In this document: positions 11,355 through 24,108 of the stretch, in pieces | Layout: each line of letters starts with the position of its first letter | Numbering within the stretch: the stretch's first letter is position 1 | Assembly (NCBI GenBank): GCA_030267565.1 | Contig: BRXU01000006.1 | Span: 732,001-796,000 of the forward strand | Direction of reading: 5' to 3' | DNA from: Pleodorina starrii | Taxonomy: Eukaryota > Chlorophyta > Chlorophyceae > Chlamydomonadales > Volvocaceae | Length of the DNA: 64,000 nt | Position numbers and translations under genes: made by a program | The notes under the pieces: generated by a model | The model's database searches: none | The model's input: the letters and a program-made list of their open reading frames with translations, nothing else | Told to the model about the DNA's origin: nothing

Positions 11355-11377
11355 GCACAGGCATTAAAAAAAAAAAA
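11355..11377 (+). mobile_element. Internally deleted SINE-A remnant
   Basis: About 10 bases plus an A tract at the ORF2 position where L-B carries a complete plus-oriented SINE-A (31176-31584). Most likely the same insertion after deletion of nearly the whole SINE body. Confidence 0.5.
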
Positions 11378-12149
11378 GGGCGCCGGCGTCGGGCCCGGGC
11401 ACAGCATGCTGCATGGCTGCCAGGGCTGCACACGCAGCGTGTTTGGCCGCCTTCAGGCTGGCGGCCTGGTCCTTCAGGTGCTGTCTGTGGAGGTGATCGG
11501 CTGCACTGCGCAGGCGACCTTTCAGACATTCCCACACCTCGCGCGGGTCAGCAGCGGCGTCTTGCTGCTGGACGGCCTGGATTGCCAGCTCCACTGTCGA
11601 CTGCAGGCGGGGCAGCAGGCCGGGGTGGTACAGCAGGTACGTGGGGAACGCCCAGCTGCTGCGGCCGAGGGTGGGGAGCCCTGGCAGCGCCAGCTCCAAG
11701 AGCACCCCATGATGATCCCCCGGGGCGCCTGGCACCACCCGAACAGCTGTCACGTACTGCTGCAGAGGTTGGCTAATGAGCCAGCGGTCCAGGCGTGCCA
11801 CCGGCGGTCTGGTGGGTGATGCCGGGTGAGTGAAGCCCCCCCCCCACGCCAGAAGACAGCCAGGGGTCGACCAGATTGGCCCCGTTGACCAGGGCCTGCA
11901 GTGCAGGCTTCCCGCCGGCCCGATGGGCAGACGGTTGGGCCTCGTCACCCGCATGCAGGACGCAGTTAAGGTCGCCTCCAAGCAGAATGTGGCGGTCGGT
12001 CTCGAGGTATGGCTGCAGGCTTTGGAAGAACTCTGGGCGGCTGGCGGCCACCGACGGGGCGTAGATGCATAGGAGGCGGAGGCGAAGGTGGAGGATATCC
12101 CAGTCCCAGCAGCAGACACGGCCGGCTGTGTCCGAGGTGTACGGGTGCT

Positions 12150-12560
12150 TTTTTTTTTATTTAATTCCGGAGGAACCCCGACTCGGGACATGGGACACAC
12201 ATGTTGTCTGGCTGCTCCACTGATGCTGCCACTTCTGCTGAGTAGCTAGCGTGCCAGGCTGCTGGGCGACTCCAAGGGCCAGATGGATGGTGCTATGACT
12301 GTATGATGAGTCTTGTAAACCTCCGGACGGGACAGGGACAGGGGTGGGCACCCTCCTTTCTCATCACACCCCGGGTAATGGTCACTGACTGGTTTCGATC
12401 CCGGGATCCCGGGGGGAATTGCAAGGTTTCCCTATTGCCAGCCAATGATCCATTGCCTGCTTCTGTGGGGTGCAGGTAAGTTCCAAATGTCCGTGGCGGG
12501 ACTTGAACCCGGGTCACCCGGGCCGAAAGTAGTGCCTTAACTTTCGGTGTAGAACTTACC
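12150..12560 (-). mobile_element. SINE-A, full length, minus strand
   Basis: 411 bp in the endonuclease region of L-A, flanked by TGCT. On the minus strand it starts with a tRNA-like head (A-box-like GTTAAGGC, B-box GGTTCAAGTCC) and ends CCGGAATTAAAT plus poly(A). Its 5' and 3' limits agree with the other complete copy at 31176-31584. Not present in L-B, so younger than the L-A/L-B duplication. Confidence 0.9.
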
Positions 12561-12858
12561 TGCTGCACACAGCCCGGCAGGCTGATCCCTGGCCGCGCCA
12601 GGATGGCTGCCCCACAGCTGAGGTCCGTCCCCGGGCTGTAACCCCACTTGCCCCGCCAGGGGGCCCCCGGGCCGCTGCCTCGTTGTAAAACTGACTGAAG
12701 TGCTGCTTTGCTGCCCAGTTTCGCCTCCTGTACGAAGGTGACATCCGGGTTGCCTGCGACCTGCTGCTGGTAGCAGAGCAGCCTGGAGGCTCGCGCCCGC
12801 CCAAGCCCATTGGCGTTTACGGTCAGGAGCTTGAAGGTGGGCGCGGTCCCGTCGGTCC

Positions 12859-14178
12859 TCATGGCTGCGCGCCACACGCCGCCCGTCGGGAGGGGCGGCC
12901 GTCGTGGCGGGCGAGTTGAGCTCGGGCCTGCTGCAGTTGGCCCAGAGCAGCGACGATGAAGGAGCGCACGTGCCCGGGGGTGGGGTGCAGGCCCGGCAGG
13001 AAGGGGGCCAGGGAGCTCAGATGGTCATGGTAGACCTTCAGAAATGCGCCGGCCGAGCTGCGATTGCCGGTCTGGGCTTTGAGGGCAGGCTCCAGGGCTG
13101 ATTGGGCCGCTGCCATCACCTCGGGCAGCACAGGCGGGCACCGTGGGGACACATAGCTGTGGTTCTCGCGCAGGAGGAGGGCGTCCAGTTCCATTGCGCC
13201 GAGGGGCGCTGGGGGCGACAGGTCCAGCTGGTGTAGTGCCCGATGGCAGAAGGCGACCACGACGGGGCGGGGGTCGACGAGCTCCGGAGACTCCAGTCGG
13301 GGGTGGTGGCGGATGAAGAGCTTTCGCAGAACCGCCTGGAAGGCGATGGACGAGCAGGCGGGGTGGGGGCATGCCGCGAAGTAATCCACGAACTGGTCGT
13401 GGTACCCAGCCGCAAGGTTGTCTGCGGGGGGGGCCCACTGGCTGGGCGTGGCTGTGATCAAGCTAGCGGCCCGCAGCACGTCGAGCTCCGCGGTCGGCAG
13501 TCCCAGGCCCGGGGCAGTGCTGGGGCCCGGCGGGGGCTGGTGTGGAGGGCTGGCGGCCTGCGCTGTGGGGCTGTGGGCGGCCAGCTGGGGCGGCGGGCCG
13601 CGAGCTGCCCAGCCGGGGTTGGGCGCCAGCTGGGGGGGCAGCTCGGGCCCCCCGTCCCCCCCGGGGCCGTGGTGGCCAGCCGTGCCTGTGGGCGGAGCCT
13701 GGGGCGGTGGCTGGGTCAGCGTGGGCCCGCCCCTGGCCGAGGTGGGGTCGAGGGGCTGGTGGTGGCGGGTGAAGGCGTCCGGTTGTCGCCACCACCGCCC
13801 GGCGCTGCCGGCCTGGGGAGAGGTGGGGGCTCTGGAGGGGCTCTGCTGCTCCCGGTGGAGGGCCCCACTGGGGCTGCCCTGGCGGGCCCCTGGGGGGGCC
13901 GCCATCATGGCCGGCTCAGCCTCAGGGGGGGAGAAGGTGCCGCCGATGGGAGTGGAGGTGGGGCCCCAGCCCTGGGGGTTGGCGCCAACCCCGGCCCGGG
14001 GGTATGGGGACAGACGCCGGTTCTGCGCATCCTGGATGGTCCGCAACACCGCTGGGAGGCGGTTGGGGCTGTCCGGGGCCTCCACCAGCTGGGGTCGGCG
14101 CCACCATGCCTGGCCATCAGCCATCCCAGGGGAGGTAGGGCTGAGGGCAGCCGAGGCAGGGCTGGGGACTGGGGGCGG
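12859..14178 (-). pseudogene. L-A ORF1, C-terminal part
   Basis: Corresponds to roughly the last 440 codons of the 834-codon ORF1: a Pro/Gly/Ala-rich linker (from about PSPASAALSP) followed by a more ordered C-terminal domain (AASLITATPSQW, YHDQFVDYFAACPHPACSSI, HHPRLESPELVDPRPVVVAF, LHPTPGHVRSFIVAALGQLQ). It ends at the TGA in the ATGA overlap with ORF2. The N-terminal half is missing because of the junction with L-B. Confidence 0.75.
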
Positions 14179-16111
14179 GCTGTAGCTGGCTGTGCGGCTG
14201 CTCGGGCCACGCCGCGGGCATGAGGGGCCCCGTGTCCTGGTCCCGGCCCCAGCTGTGACCGCGGGCGGTGAGGCGGTGACGCACCTCACTGTGTAGTGAA
14301 TGAGGGGCAGCACGCCGTGGCCGTGGCTGAGGGGGTAGCACTGGACCGAGTCCCAAAGCCCCAGCAGCTGGTATTCCACTGGCCATGAGGAGGCGTGTTG
14401 GGCTGGGGGCGCCTCGTTGTATCGCTGATGGTCCTCAAAGGTCCAGTGTCGGCGCGGCTTGCGGCCCGGCAGCACGCAGGCTGCAGGCCAGTCGGCGTCC
14501 CGTGCTGCTCCGGCCTGCTCGCTGTCTGGGGGCACCAAGCGGCCGTTGGGCAGGACGGCCCACAAGACTCCCGTAGGGCTGCTGACCCGGCTGCCATCGG
14601 GCGACAGGAGCCAGTCGGGCGCCGGCGGCAGTTCGGGGTCCAGGGGGTCGGCTGGCAGCAGTCTCCGCCAGTCGGCTGGGATGGCCCCAAGGACCGCCTG
14701 CATGAGGGGTTCGTGCTGGGTCATGGGCGACGCTGCACGGAGCTCGGCCAGGGTGCGGGGTCCCAGGTGGGCGGTCCCAGCCGGCGGGGTGAAGGGCTGG
14801 TCGGTGGCGGGGTCACGCAGGGCTGCATTGAAGAACAGGGGCTCATGCAGGATGGCACGCGCGTCCGTGGTCTCTGGGTAGGCCAGCCGGGTCGGGAGCG
14901 AGGAGCGGTAGGACTGCACCAGGCCGGCAATGAACGTAGGCAGGCTGGGCGGCGGTTCCGCCGTGCCATACACCCAGCCCCACCCAGTGGTCCCATCCGG
15001 CCTGTACTCGTTGAGCAGACCCCTCATGATCTGCTTCCACGGCTGCTGGCCGGGCTGAGCGAGCTGGGCGAGGGGCTTCGCATGCAGGGCGACCATGAAG
15101 GCGTCGAGGTCGAGATGGCCGACACCGCCACAGTCGCGATCCTGGCAGGCGATCTCCGGGCCAGGCTTCAGCAGGGCCCGTCCGTGGCACACCAGGGACG
15201 CGTCTTCCTCCAGGAGCGACCAGGCCACAAAGCCGTCGATATGCTTGCGGAGTGCCGCCAGCTGGGGTGGGGTGGGGCGGATGATGGAGAGGTGGTATGC
15301 CAGGGTGTTTCCCAGCACCTGTTTGGCCACATGCACCCTGCCCACGAGGCTGAGGCCGTGTCGCCGCCACACATGGCCGAGACGCTGGACCCGCTGAATT
15401 CTGCTGGTGTAGCAGAGCCGCGCGGCCTCCGCCGGGTCCAGAGTGAGAGGGATTCCCAGGTGGCGTGGGGATTCCTCACCGGGAGTCGGGAAACTCGCAC
15501 CGGTTGCGGTGTTGGGCCCCACCACCGGCTCGTGGGTGCCCAGCACCATCCCCTTCCCCTTGCTGGCATTGACCCGTGCGTTGCTGGCCCTGCAGAACAG
15601 CTGGACAGCCGCGGTAGCGACCTCCCCATCCCTGTCGACATTGCTGACCGTGAGCACCGTATCGTCCGCGTGGTGGGTGACAGGGGGGGCTGGCACGTTG
15701 TTGGGGAGGGTGGGGGTGCTGAGAGCGTTGGTGCTGCGCAGGTGGTGCAGGTACGAGGTGAGGGGTTCCAGCTGCATGACCCACAGGACGGGCGACAGGG
15801 TGCTGCCCTGCTGAAGGCCGTTGCGGACTGGGAAAGGTGCTGACCGGTGCCCATTGACCACCACCCGGCAGGAGCCATCTGACGTGAGTAGGCGCAGCCA
15901 GCGCTGTGTGTGCTGACCGAAGCCCATGGCCTCGGCCACCCGGTAGAGCCAGGGGCGATGAACCCGGTCGTAGGCCTTCTCGATGTCGAGTATGATGAGG
16001 GCTGCTGGTTGCTGCGAGTGCCGCACCCACTCCGCCAGGGCCAGGTGGTAAAGGGTGTTGTCCCGGATGTCACGGCCGCTGACGAAGGCAGTCTGCAGCG
16101 GGTCTATCAGG
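14179..16111 (-). pseudogene. L-B ORF2 fragment 1 (RT to mid C-terminal region)
   Basis: Continuous ORF2 reading from the RT segment LIDPLQTAFVSGRDIRDN through HHADDT to ...HYTV near 14290, where a 4-bp loss (one of two tandem CTCA units) shifts the frame. The C-terminal zinc finger and 3'UTR are missing at the 14178 junction. It is interrupted at 16111/16112 by L-C; the next bases of the same RT motif (GTAGTCCAGTGCC on the plus strand) reappear at 27467. Confidence 0.75.
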
Positions 16112-19100
16112 TTTTTTTTTTTTTTTTTTCTGCGAGGGACGTTACAAGGACTGGGAAAGCGAAGCCCAACGGGCAAGCCGAGCAAGACCGGCAAGCCGCA
16201 ACAGCCTGGCAAGAAGCCCAAAAAACCACCGCAAGGAGCCAAGGAGAGAGAAAAAGCCAAGCAACGCCTAAACTCGCAGACAGGACAGGGACAGGGACGG
16301 GGGCAGCAAGGGGCCAGGAGCCACTGCTGCACGGGCGGCACACACGGCCACCCCTACCTCCAAGACACCGAGGAGGGAACTGAAACCAACACCAGGGCCC
16401 AACACCAGGGCCAAACCCCAGGGCCCAACACCAGGGCCAACACCACGGCCCAACACCAGGGCCAACCCCACAGCCCAACACCAGGGCCCAACACCAGGGC
16501 CCAAAACCAGAGCCAACACCACGGCCCAACACCAGGGCCAAAACCACGGCCCAACACCCGGGCCAGCACCACGGACCAACAACAGGGCCCGTCACCGGAG
16601 ACAAGCCCCAGGGATGGGCAAAGGCCCCAACAGCGACCACAGCGACAACACAACCACAACCTGCACAACCTCAACAGCCAAGGGGCGAACCCTACACCCT
16701 GGGCGACAGCAACAGGAACAACAAACAAAACCGGGCAACCGCCGCAGCGAACCAGGGCAAACGAGCCCCCCCCCACCGGGGAGCACCAGAGAAAACAGAA
16801 AACCCACAGCACGCCCGAAGAGAACCCCGCACCACCTAAACCGCCTCCCAGAGCCACAAAAGCCGCAGGAACGGCGCCACACGAAGCGCACCAGAGACAA
16901 ACAACAACCGACCCCACCCTGGGGGCGTCCCCGCAAGACAGCAGGCCCCAAGACACACCTCCCTCCCAAGACACCCCGCACCACAGGAAACGCACTCCCG
17001 CGGCCCCCCGGCTCCCAAGAACCCCCACGGGCGCAGCAGGGGCAACACTGCCTGGCTGGAAGCCAGGGCACAAGCGTGCCGGCGACAAGACACCCGCAGA
17101 CCCCACCCTGGGGGCGACCCCCGAACCGCACCTGCCTCCCACGGCGGCCTGCACCACACCAACCCTGCACCGAAGCCCCCCCGCCCCTCCCCAGTCCCCC
17201 CCCGAAACCCTCCCCAGACCCCCCGGCGCCACACGCACCCCACTCCCAAGAACCCCCCCCTCCAGGCCGCAGGGGCAGCACCGCCGGGTCAGAGACCAAG
17301 GCACGAGAGCGCCAGCGACAAAACACCCACAGACCCCACACAGGGGGCGACCCCTCAAGACAGCAGCCTCCGAACCGCACCTGCCTCCCGCGGCAGCCTG
17401 CACCACACCAACCCTGCTCCTAAGCTCCCCCGACCCCCAAGACCCCCTCCGGCCCCACCCACAGCAAGCCCCGCACCGCACCCCCCTCCCTAGGCAACCC
17501 GCACCGCACTCCCCCCACCCTCGAGGCCCCTCGCACCCTAAGGACCTCAGACACCGAGATCCCCCACTCCCAACACCCCGCTCACGACGGCCCCGGCTGC
17601 CCTGTCAGCTGAGCTGCTGCCTGGCTGGGCTGGGCGCTGATGGCTGACCCGGATGGGGAGACCTGCTGTGCTGCCTGGGCGCCCCCGGCGGGTGCCTGTG
17701 GTGCTGGGACCGGGGCCACCCGGGACAGATGAACCTGCAGACGCGGGCTGCTGCCAGCCACCCGCTGCACGGAGCAGAGGACGCCTTCATGCGCCCAGGA
17801 GGCTTCGAAGGCATCCAGCCGGCCGGGCTTCAGCTGTGCTGTGATGTGGCCCCGGGGCAGCCCCACCAGAGTGTCCTCGGAGAGCGCCGCCATGCTGAAA
17901 TGTGCCCTCATGAGACGCTGCAGCTCCCCAATGACGCAGCCCACCACCGTGGCCGACGGATGGTCATCAGGCTCCGCCCTGTGGTAGTGGCCCCAGACCG
18001 CCCACAGCCAAGTGGCTCGAAGGGCTGCCCACAGCAGCTGCAGCCCAGGGCTGGTGGGGTAGGCCGGCCACCCTCCCGGCCAGTCTCCCAGCAGCACAGC
18101 CGGCTGTCTGAAAGGCAAGTCCGCGGCCCCGGAGACTGTTGCCCACAGCTCTGCCAGCCAAACCCGAGCTGCGGTGTAAGCCCCGCACTCCAAGAAGACG
18201 TGGGTCAGGCTGGCGACATGCAGGTTGCCGTCCACCGAGCAGCTAGGAGCAGAGCAGTGGGCACGCTGCGGCTGACCTTTGGAGGCCAGGTACACCCCGC
18301 ACGGGAGCCGTCCATGGTGCAGCCGCCAGGCGAGCGCCTTGGCCCGGTTGCTTGCGGGGCAGTCCCACAGCCGCTGCCAGGCCCGCCGGCGGTCGAGGGG
18401 AGACATGCCAGCCGGGCCATCAGCTGCCGGGTCTGCCTCCGGGGCCGGCCCGGCGGGTGCCGACGGTCCGGCGGCAGCACCGGGGTCCTGCTGGTGCGGT
18501 GCCGCATGGCGGCTGCTAGGCTGGCTGACCGGGCTTGCAGCGGCCGAGGGCAGTGATGGGGGGGAGGAGCGGGGCCGCATCCAGCCGGGGCTGGGCGTGG
18601 GGTTCATGGCAAACCACCGGCTGCGGCTGGGCGCTTGCTGAGCCAGCCAGTGTTGGTGCCAGCGGGCCTCCTGTTGCTGTAGCTGGCTGTGCGGCTGCTC
18701 GGGCCACGCCGCGGGCATGAGGGGCTCCGTGTCCTGGTCCCGGCCCCAGCTGTGACCGCGGGCGGTGAGGCAGTGGCGCACCTCACTCACTGTGTAGTGG
18801 ATGAGGGGCAGCGTGCCGTGGCCGTGGCTGAGGGGGTAGCACTGGACCGAGTCCCAAAGCCCCAGCAGCTGGTATTCCACTGGCCATGAGGAGGCGCGTT
18901 GGGCCGGGGGCGCCTCGCTGTATCGCTGATGGTCCTCCAAGGTCCAGTGTCGGCGCGGCTTGCGGCCCGGCAGCACGCAGGCTGCAGGCCAGTCGGCGTC
19001 CCCTGCTGCTCCGGCCTGCTCGCTGTCTGGGGGCACCAAGCGGCCGTTGGGCAGGACGGCCCACAAGACTCCCGTAGGGCTGCTTACCCGGCTGCCATCG

Positions 19101-19875
19101 GGCGACAGGAGCCAGTCGGGCGCCGGCGGCAGTTCGGGGTCCAGGGGGTCGGCTGGCAGCAGTCTCCGCCAGTCGGTTGGGATGGCCCCAAGGACCGCCT
19201 GCATGAGGGGTTCGTGCTGGGTCATGGGCGACGCTGCACGGAGCTCGGCCAGGGTGCGGGGTCCCAGGTGGGCGGTCCCAGCCGGCGGGGTGAAGGGCTG
19301 GTCGGTGGCGGGGTCACGCAGGGCTGCATTGAAGAACAGGGGCTCATGCAGGATGGCACGCGCGTCCGTGGTCTCTGGGTAGGCCAGCCGGGTCGGGAGC
19401 GAGGAGCGGTAGGACTGCACCAGGCTGGCAATGAACGTAGGCAGGCTGGGGGGCGGTTCCGCCGTGCCATACACCCAGCCCCACCCAGTGGTCCCATCCG
19501 GCCTGTACTCGTCGAGCAGACCCCGCATGATCTGCTTCCATGGCTGCTGGCCGGGCTGAGCGAGCTGGGCGAGGGGCTTCGCATGCAGGGCGACCATGAA
19601 TGCGTCGAGGTCGAGATGGCCGACACCGCCACAGTCGTGATCCTGGCAGGCGATCTCCGGGCCAGGCTTCAGCAGGGCCCGTCCGTGGCACACCAGGGAC
19701 GCGTCTTCCTCCAGGAGCGACCAGGCCACAAAGCCGTCGATATGCTTGCGGAGTGCCGCCAGCTGGGGTGGGGTGGGGCGGATGATGGAGAGGTGGTATG
19801 CCAGGGTGTTTCCCAGCACCTGTTTGGCCACATGCACCCTGCCCACGAGGCTGAGGCCGTGTCGCCGCCACACAT

Positions 19876-20076
19876 TTTTTTTTTTTTTCTGCGAGGGACG
19901 TTACAAGGACTGGGAAAGCGAAGCCCAACGGGCAAGCCGAGCAAGACCGGCAAGCCGCAACAGCCTGGCAAGAAGCCCAAAAAACCACCGCAAGGAGCCA
20001 AGGAGAGAGAAAAAGCCAAGCAACGCCTAAACTCGCAGACAGGACAGGGACAGGGACGGGGGCAGCAAGGGGCCAG
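19876..20076 (-). mobile_element. 201-bp LINE 3'-end insertion in L-C
   Basis: Poly(T), then the conserved LINE end, stopping after CAGCAAGGGGCCAG; flanked by ACAT (19872-19875 and 20077-20080). Confidence 0.9.
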
Positions 20077-20357
20077 ACATGGCCGAGACGCTGAACCCGC
20101 TGAATTCTGCTGGTGTAGCAGAGCCGCGCGGCCTCCACCGGGTCCAGAGTGAGAGGGATTCCCAGGTGGCGTGGGGGTTCATCACCGGGAGTCGGGAAAC
20201 TCGCACCAGTTGCGGCGTTGGGCCCCACCACCGGCTCGTGGGTACCCAGCACCATCCCCTTCCCCTTGCTGGCATTGACCCGTGCGTTGCTGGCCCTGCA
20301 GAACAGCTGGACTGCCGCGGTAGCGACCTCCCCATCCCTGTCGACATTGCTGACCGT

Positions 20358-21092
20358 TTTTTTTTTTTTTTTTTTTTTTTTTCTGCGAGGGACGTTACAA
20401 GGACTGGGAAAGCGAAGCCCAACGGGCAAGCCGAGCAAGACCGGCAAGCCGCAACAGCCTGGCAAGAAGCCCAAAAAACCACCGCAAGGAGCCAAGGAGA
20501 GAGAAAAAGCCAAGCAACGCCTAAACTCGCAGACAGGACAGGGACAGGGACGGGGGCAGCAAGGGGCCAGGAGCCACTGCTGCACGGGCGGCACACACGG
20601 CCACCCCTACCTCCAAGACACCGAGGAGGGAACTGAAACCAACACCAGGGCCCAACACCAGGGCCAAACCCCAGGGCCCAACACCAGGGCCAACACCACG
20701 GCCCAACACCAGGGCCAACCCCACAGCCCAACACCAGGGCCCAACACCAGGGCCCAAAACCAGAGCCAACACCACGGCCCAACACCAGGGCCAAAACCAC
20801 GGCCCAACACCCGGGCCAGCACCACGGACCAACAACAGGGCCCGTCACCGGAGACAAGCCCCAGGGATGGGCAAAGGCCCCAACAGCGACCACAGCGACA
20901 ACACAACCACAACCTGCACAACCTCAACAGCCAAGGGGCGAACCCTACACCCTGGGCGACAGCAACAGGAACAACAAACAAAACCGGGCAACCGCCGCAG
21001 CGAACCAGGGCAAAGGAGCCCCCCCCCACCGGGGAGCACCAGAGAAAACAGAAAACCCACAGCACGCCCGAAGAGAACCCCGCACCACCGAA
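20358..21092 (-). mobile_element. 735-bp LINE 3'UTR insertion in L-C
   Basis: Long poly(T) (to 20382), conserved end and minisatellite (about 20648-20850), truncated within the 3'UTR; flanked by ACCGT (20353-20357 and 21093-21097). Confidence 0.9.
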
Positions 21093-23352
21093 ACCGTGAG
21101 CACCGTATCGTCCGCGTGGTGGGTGACAGGGGGGGCTGGCACGTTGTTGGGGAGGGTGGGGGTGCGGAGAGCGTTGGTGCTGCGCAGGTGGTGCAGGTAC
21201 GAGGTGAGAGGTTCCAGCTGCATGACCCACAGGACGGGCGACAGGGTGCTGCCCTGCTGAAGGCCGTTGCGGACCGGGAAAGGTGCTGACTGGTGCCCAT
21301 TGACCACCACCCGGCAGGAGCCATCTGACGTGAGCAGGCGCAGCCAGCGCTGTGTGTGCTGACCGAAGCCCATGGCCTCGGCCACCCGGTAGAGCCAGGG
21401 GCGATGGACCCGGTCGTAGGCCTTCTCGATGTCGAGTATGATGAGGGCTGCCGGTTGCTGCGAGTGCCGCACCCACTCCGCCAGGGCCAGGTGGTAAAGG
21501 GTGTTGTCGCGGATGTCCCGGCCGCTGACGAAGGCAGTCTGCAGCGGGTCTATCAGGTAGTCCAGTGCCGGCTGTAGGCGATTGCTGACGGCCTTGCAGA
21601 CAAGCTTGTAGTCGCATTGGAGCAGGGTGATGGGCCGGTAGCTGCTCAGGCTGGGCCGGGGCAGGCCTTTGCCTTTGTAGATGAGAGTGATGACCCCTTC
21701 GCGCCAGCTGAGCGGCAGGGAGTCGGCAGCTGCGGCCCCGGTCTCCACGGATCCCTGGGTGAAGGCTGCGTTGGCGGCGGCGAGCAGCAGCGGGCCCAGC
21801 AGCGGCCACAGCACCCGGTACACCTCATAAGGCAGGCCGTCCGAGCCAGGGGCGGTGCCATTCAGACAGGACGACAGAGCAGCCGCAAGTTCGTCCAGCT
21901 GCAGCTCGCCGGCGGCTGGGGCTGCGTCGGCAGCTTCCCTGAGGGGCTGGGGGAGCCGGCGGCGGAGGTGCTGCAGGAGCTGGTCTTGGGCTGTCAGGTC
22001 CACCTGCTCCACCCGGAACAGACCCGTGGGGCTGTCACTGCTGTACATGGCGTGGGCCGCGGCTGTGATAGCGGCGGCCGCACCCGGGTCACTGAGCGGA
22101 ACCGGGAGGGGCTGACCCGGGACTGAGAGGTGGGTGACTGGCTCCCGGGTGCGCACCTCGCGTCCGAGCTGGTGGAACCAGCCGGTGCCCTTGTCGCCAT
22201 GCTGCGTGTACGCGGCGTCCAGCGCTGCTGTGCGGCGGATGGCGGCCTGTTTGACTGCCGTGGTGAGCTGGCTGCAGGCCTGTGCTGCCAAGGCGCCGGC
22301 GTCGGGCCCGGGCATAGCATGCTGCATGGCTGCCAGGGCTGCACACGCAGCGTGTTTGGCCGCCCTCAGGCTGGCGGCCTGGTCCGTCAGGTGCTGTCTG
22401 TGGAGGTGATCGGCTGCACTGCGGAGGCGACCTTTCAGACATTCCCACACCTCACGTGGGTCAGCAGCGGCGTCTTGCTGCTGGACGGCCTGGATTGCCA
22501 GCTCCACTGCCGACTGCAGGCGGGGCAGCAGGCTGGGGTGGTACAGCAGGTACGTGGGGAACGCCCAGCTGCTGCGGCCGAGGGTGGGGAGCCCTGGCAG
22601 CGCCAGCTCCAAGAGCACCCCATGATGATCCCCCGGGGCGCCTGGCACCACCCGAACAGCTGTCACGTACTGCTGCAGAGGTTGGCTAATGAGCCAGCGG
22701 TCCAGGCGTGCCACCGGCGGTCGAGTTGGTGATGCCGGGTGAGTGAAGCCCCCCCCCACGCCGGAAGACAGCCAGGGGTCGACCAGATTGGCCCCGTGGA
22801 CCAGGGCCTGCAGTGCAGGCCTCCCGCCGGCCCGATGGGCAGACGGTTGGGCCTCGTCACCCGCATGCAGGACGCAGTTAAGGTCCCCTCCAAGCAGAAT
22901 GTGGTATGTCTCGAGGTATGGCTGCAGGCTTTGGAAGAACTCTGGGCGGCTGGCGGCCACCGACGGGGCGTAGATGCATAGGAGGCGTAGGCGAAGGTGG
23001 AGGACATCCCAGTCCCAGCAGCAGACACGGCCGGCAGTGTCCGAGGTGTACGGGTGCTGCACACAGCCCGGCAGGCTGATCCCTGGCCGCGCCAGGATGG
23101 CTGCCCCACAGCTGAGGTCCGTCCCCGGGCTGTAACCCCATTTGCCCCGCCAGGGGGCCCCCGGGCCGCTGCCTCGTTGTAAAACTGACTGCAGTGCTGC
23201 TTTGCTGCCCAGTTTCGCCTCCTGTACGAAGGTGACATCCGGGTTGCCTGCGACCTGCTGCTGGTAGCAGAGCAGCCTGGAGGCTCGCGCCCGCCCAAGC
23301 CCATTGACGTTTACGGTCAGGAGCTTGAAGGTGGGCGCGGTCCCGTCGGTCC

Positions 23353-23356
23353 TCAT
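23353..23356 (-). promoter_or_regulatory. ATGA stop-start overlap between ORF1 and ORF2
   Basis: The ORF1 stop TGA and the ORF2 ATG share two bases. The same overlap is at 12859-12862, 32650-32653, 37732-37735, 49899-49902 and 57101-57104. Such overlaps allow ORF2 translation by termination-reinitiation, known for some non-LTR elements; here that is inference. Confidence 0.7.
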
Positions 23357-24108
23357 GGCTGCGCGCCACGCGCCGCCCGTCGGGAGGGGCGGCCGTCGTG
23401 GCGGGCGATTTGGGTTCGGGCCTGCTGCAGTTGGCCCAGAGCAGCGACAATGAAGTAGCGCACGTGCCCGGGGGTGGGGTGCAGGCCCGGCAGGAATGGG
23501 GCCAGGGAGCGCAGATGGTCGTGGTAGACCTTCAGAAATGCGCCGGCAGAGCTGCGATTGCCGGTCTGAGCTTGGAGGGCGGGCTCCAGGGCGGATTGGG
23601 CCGCTGCCAGCACCTCGGGCTGCACATGCGGGCACCGTGGGGACAGATAGCTGTGGTTCTCGCGCAGGAGGAGGGCGTCCAGTTCCATTGCGCCGAGGGG
23701 CGCTGGGGGTGACAGGTCCAGCTGGTGCAGTGCCCGGCGGCAGAAGGCGACCACGACGGGGCGGGGATCGACGAGCTCCGGAGACTCCAGTCGGGGGTGG
23801 TGGCGGATGAAGAGCTTTCGCAGAACCGCCTGGAAGGCGATGGACGAGCAGGCGGGGTGGGGGCATGCCGCGAAGTAGTCCACGAACTGGTCGTGGTACC
23901 CAGCCGCAAGGGTGTCGGCGGGGGGGACCCACTGGCTGGGCGTGGCTGTGATCAAGCTAGCGGCCCGCAGCACGTCGAGCTCCGCGGTCGGCAGTCCCAG
24001 GCCCGGGGCAGTGCTGGGGCCCGGCGGGGGCTGGTGTGGAGGGCTGGCGGCCTGCGCTGTGGGGCTGTGGGCGGCCAGCTGGGGCGGCGGGCCGTGAGCT
24101 GCCCAGCC

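Larger units (their letters stand above)
7491..12862 (-). pseudogene. L-A ORF2: endonuclease/reverse transcriptase polyprotein, interrupted
   Basis: ORF2 of an L1-type LINE nicks target DNA (AP endonuclease) and copies its own RNA into the nick (target-primed reverse transcription). The start is the ATG at 12862, overlapping the ORF1 stop. The endonuclease begins KLLTVNANGL. The RT block is near 9850-10720 with ITLIYKGKG, RPITLLQCDYKLVCK, LIILDIEKAYDR, GLQQGSTLSPVLW and the catalytic HHADDT. The C-terminal zinc finger reads C-x4-C...THVFLEC, as in L1-clade zf-RVT domains. The frame is broken by a LINE scrap (10737-10792), two SINE remnants (11158-11193, 11355-11377) and a full SINE (12150-12560), so it cannot encode an intact protein. 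Confidence 0.85.
5997..14178 (-). mobile_element. LINE copy L-A (L1/Zepp-like), minus strand
   Basis: Its 3' end is the poly(T) at 5997-6002 followed by a slightly mutated terminus (CTGCTAGGG instead of CTGCGAGGG), with TTACA at 6015-6019. The 3'UTR runs to about 7490 (minisatellite about 6233-6470), ORF2 covers 7491-12862 and ORF1 12859-14178. At about 14178 ORF1 stops abruptly and ORF2 sequence of L-B begins, so the 5' third is missing. It differs from L-C, L-D and L-F by many substitutions and carries two SINE remnants shared with L-B, so it is an older copy. Confidence 0.85.
17582..23356 (-). pseudogene. L-C ORF2, intact apart from two nested LINE insertions
   Basis: About 1,609 codons. 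Endonuclease, residues 1-250: N18 (VNVNGL), E46 (VQEAK), D159/N161 (GGDLNC), D194, RLDR 219-221 and DHH 244-246, the usual L1-type APE residues. RT at roughly 550-800 with IYKGKG, ILDIEKAYDR, GLQQGSTLSPVLW and HHADDT (HADD in place of the common YADD). C-terminal zinc finger near 1,400 (C-x4-C ... H-x4-C). No RNase H domain is evident. The start is fixed by the ATGA overlap with ORF1 (23353-23356). Interrupted by LINE pieces at 19876-20076 and 20358-21092. Confidence 0.85.

Noticed and set aside
12859..16341. 1,160-codon continuous minus-strand ORF
   Set aside because: Runs by chance through LINE 3'UTR, an ORF2 fragment and an ORF1 fragment across two junctions (16112 and 14178); not a designed fusion protein.
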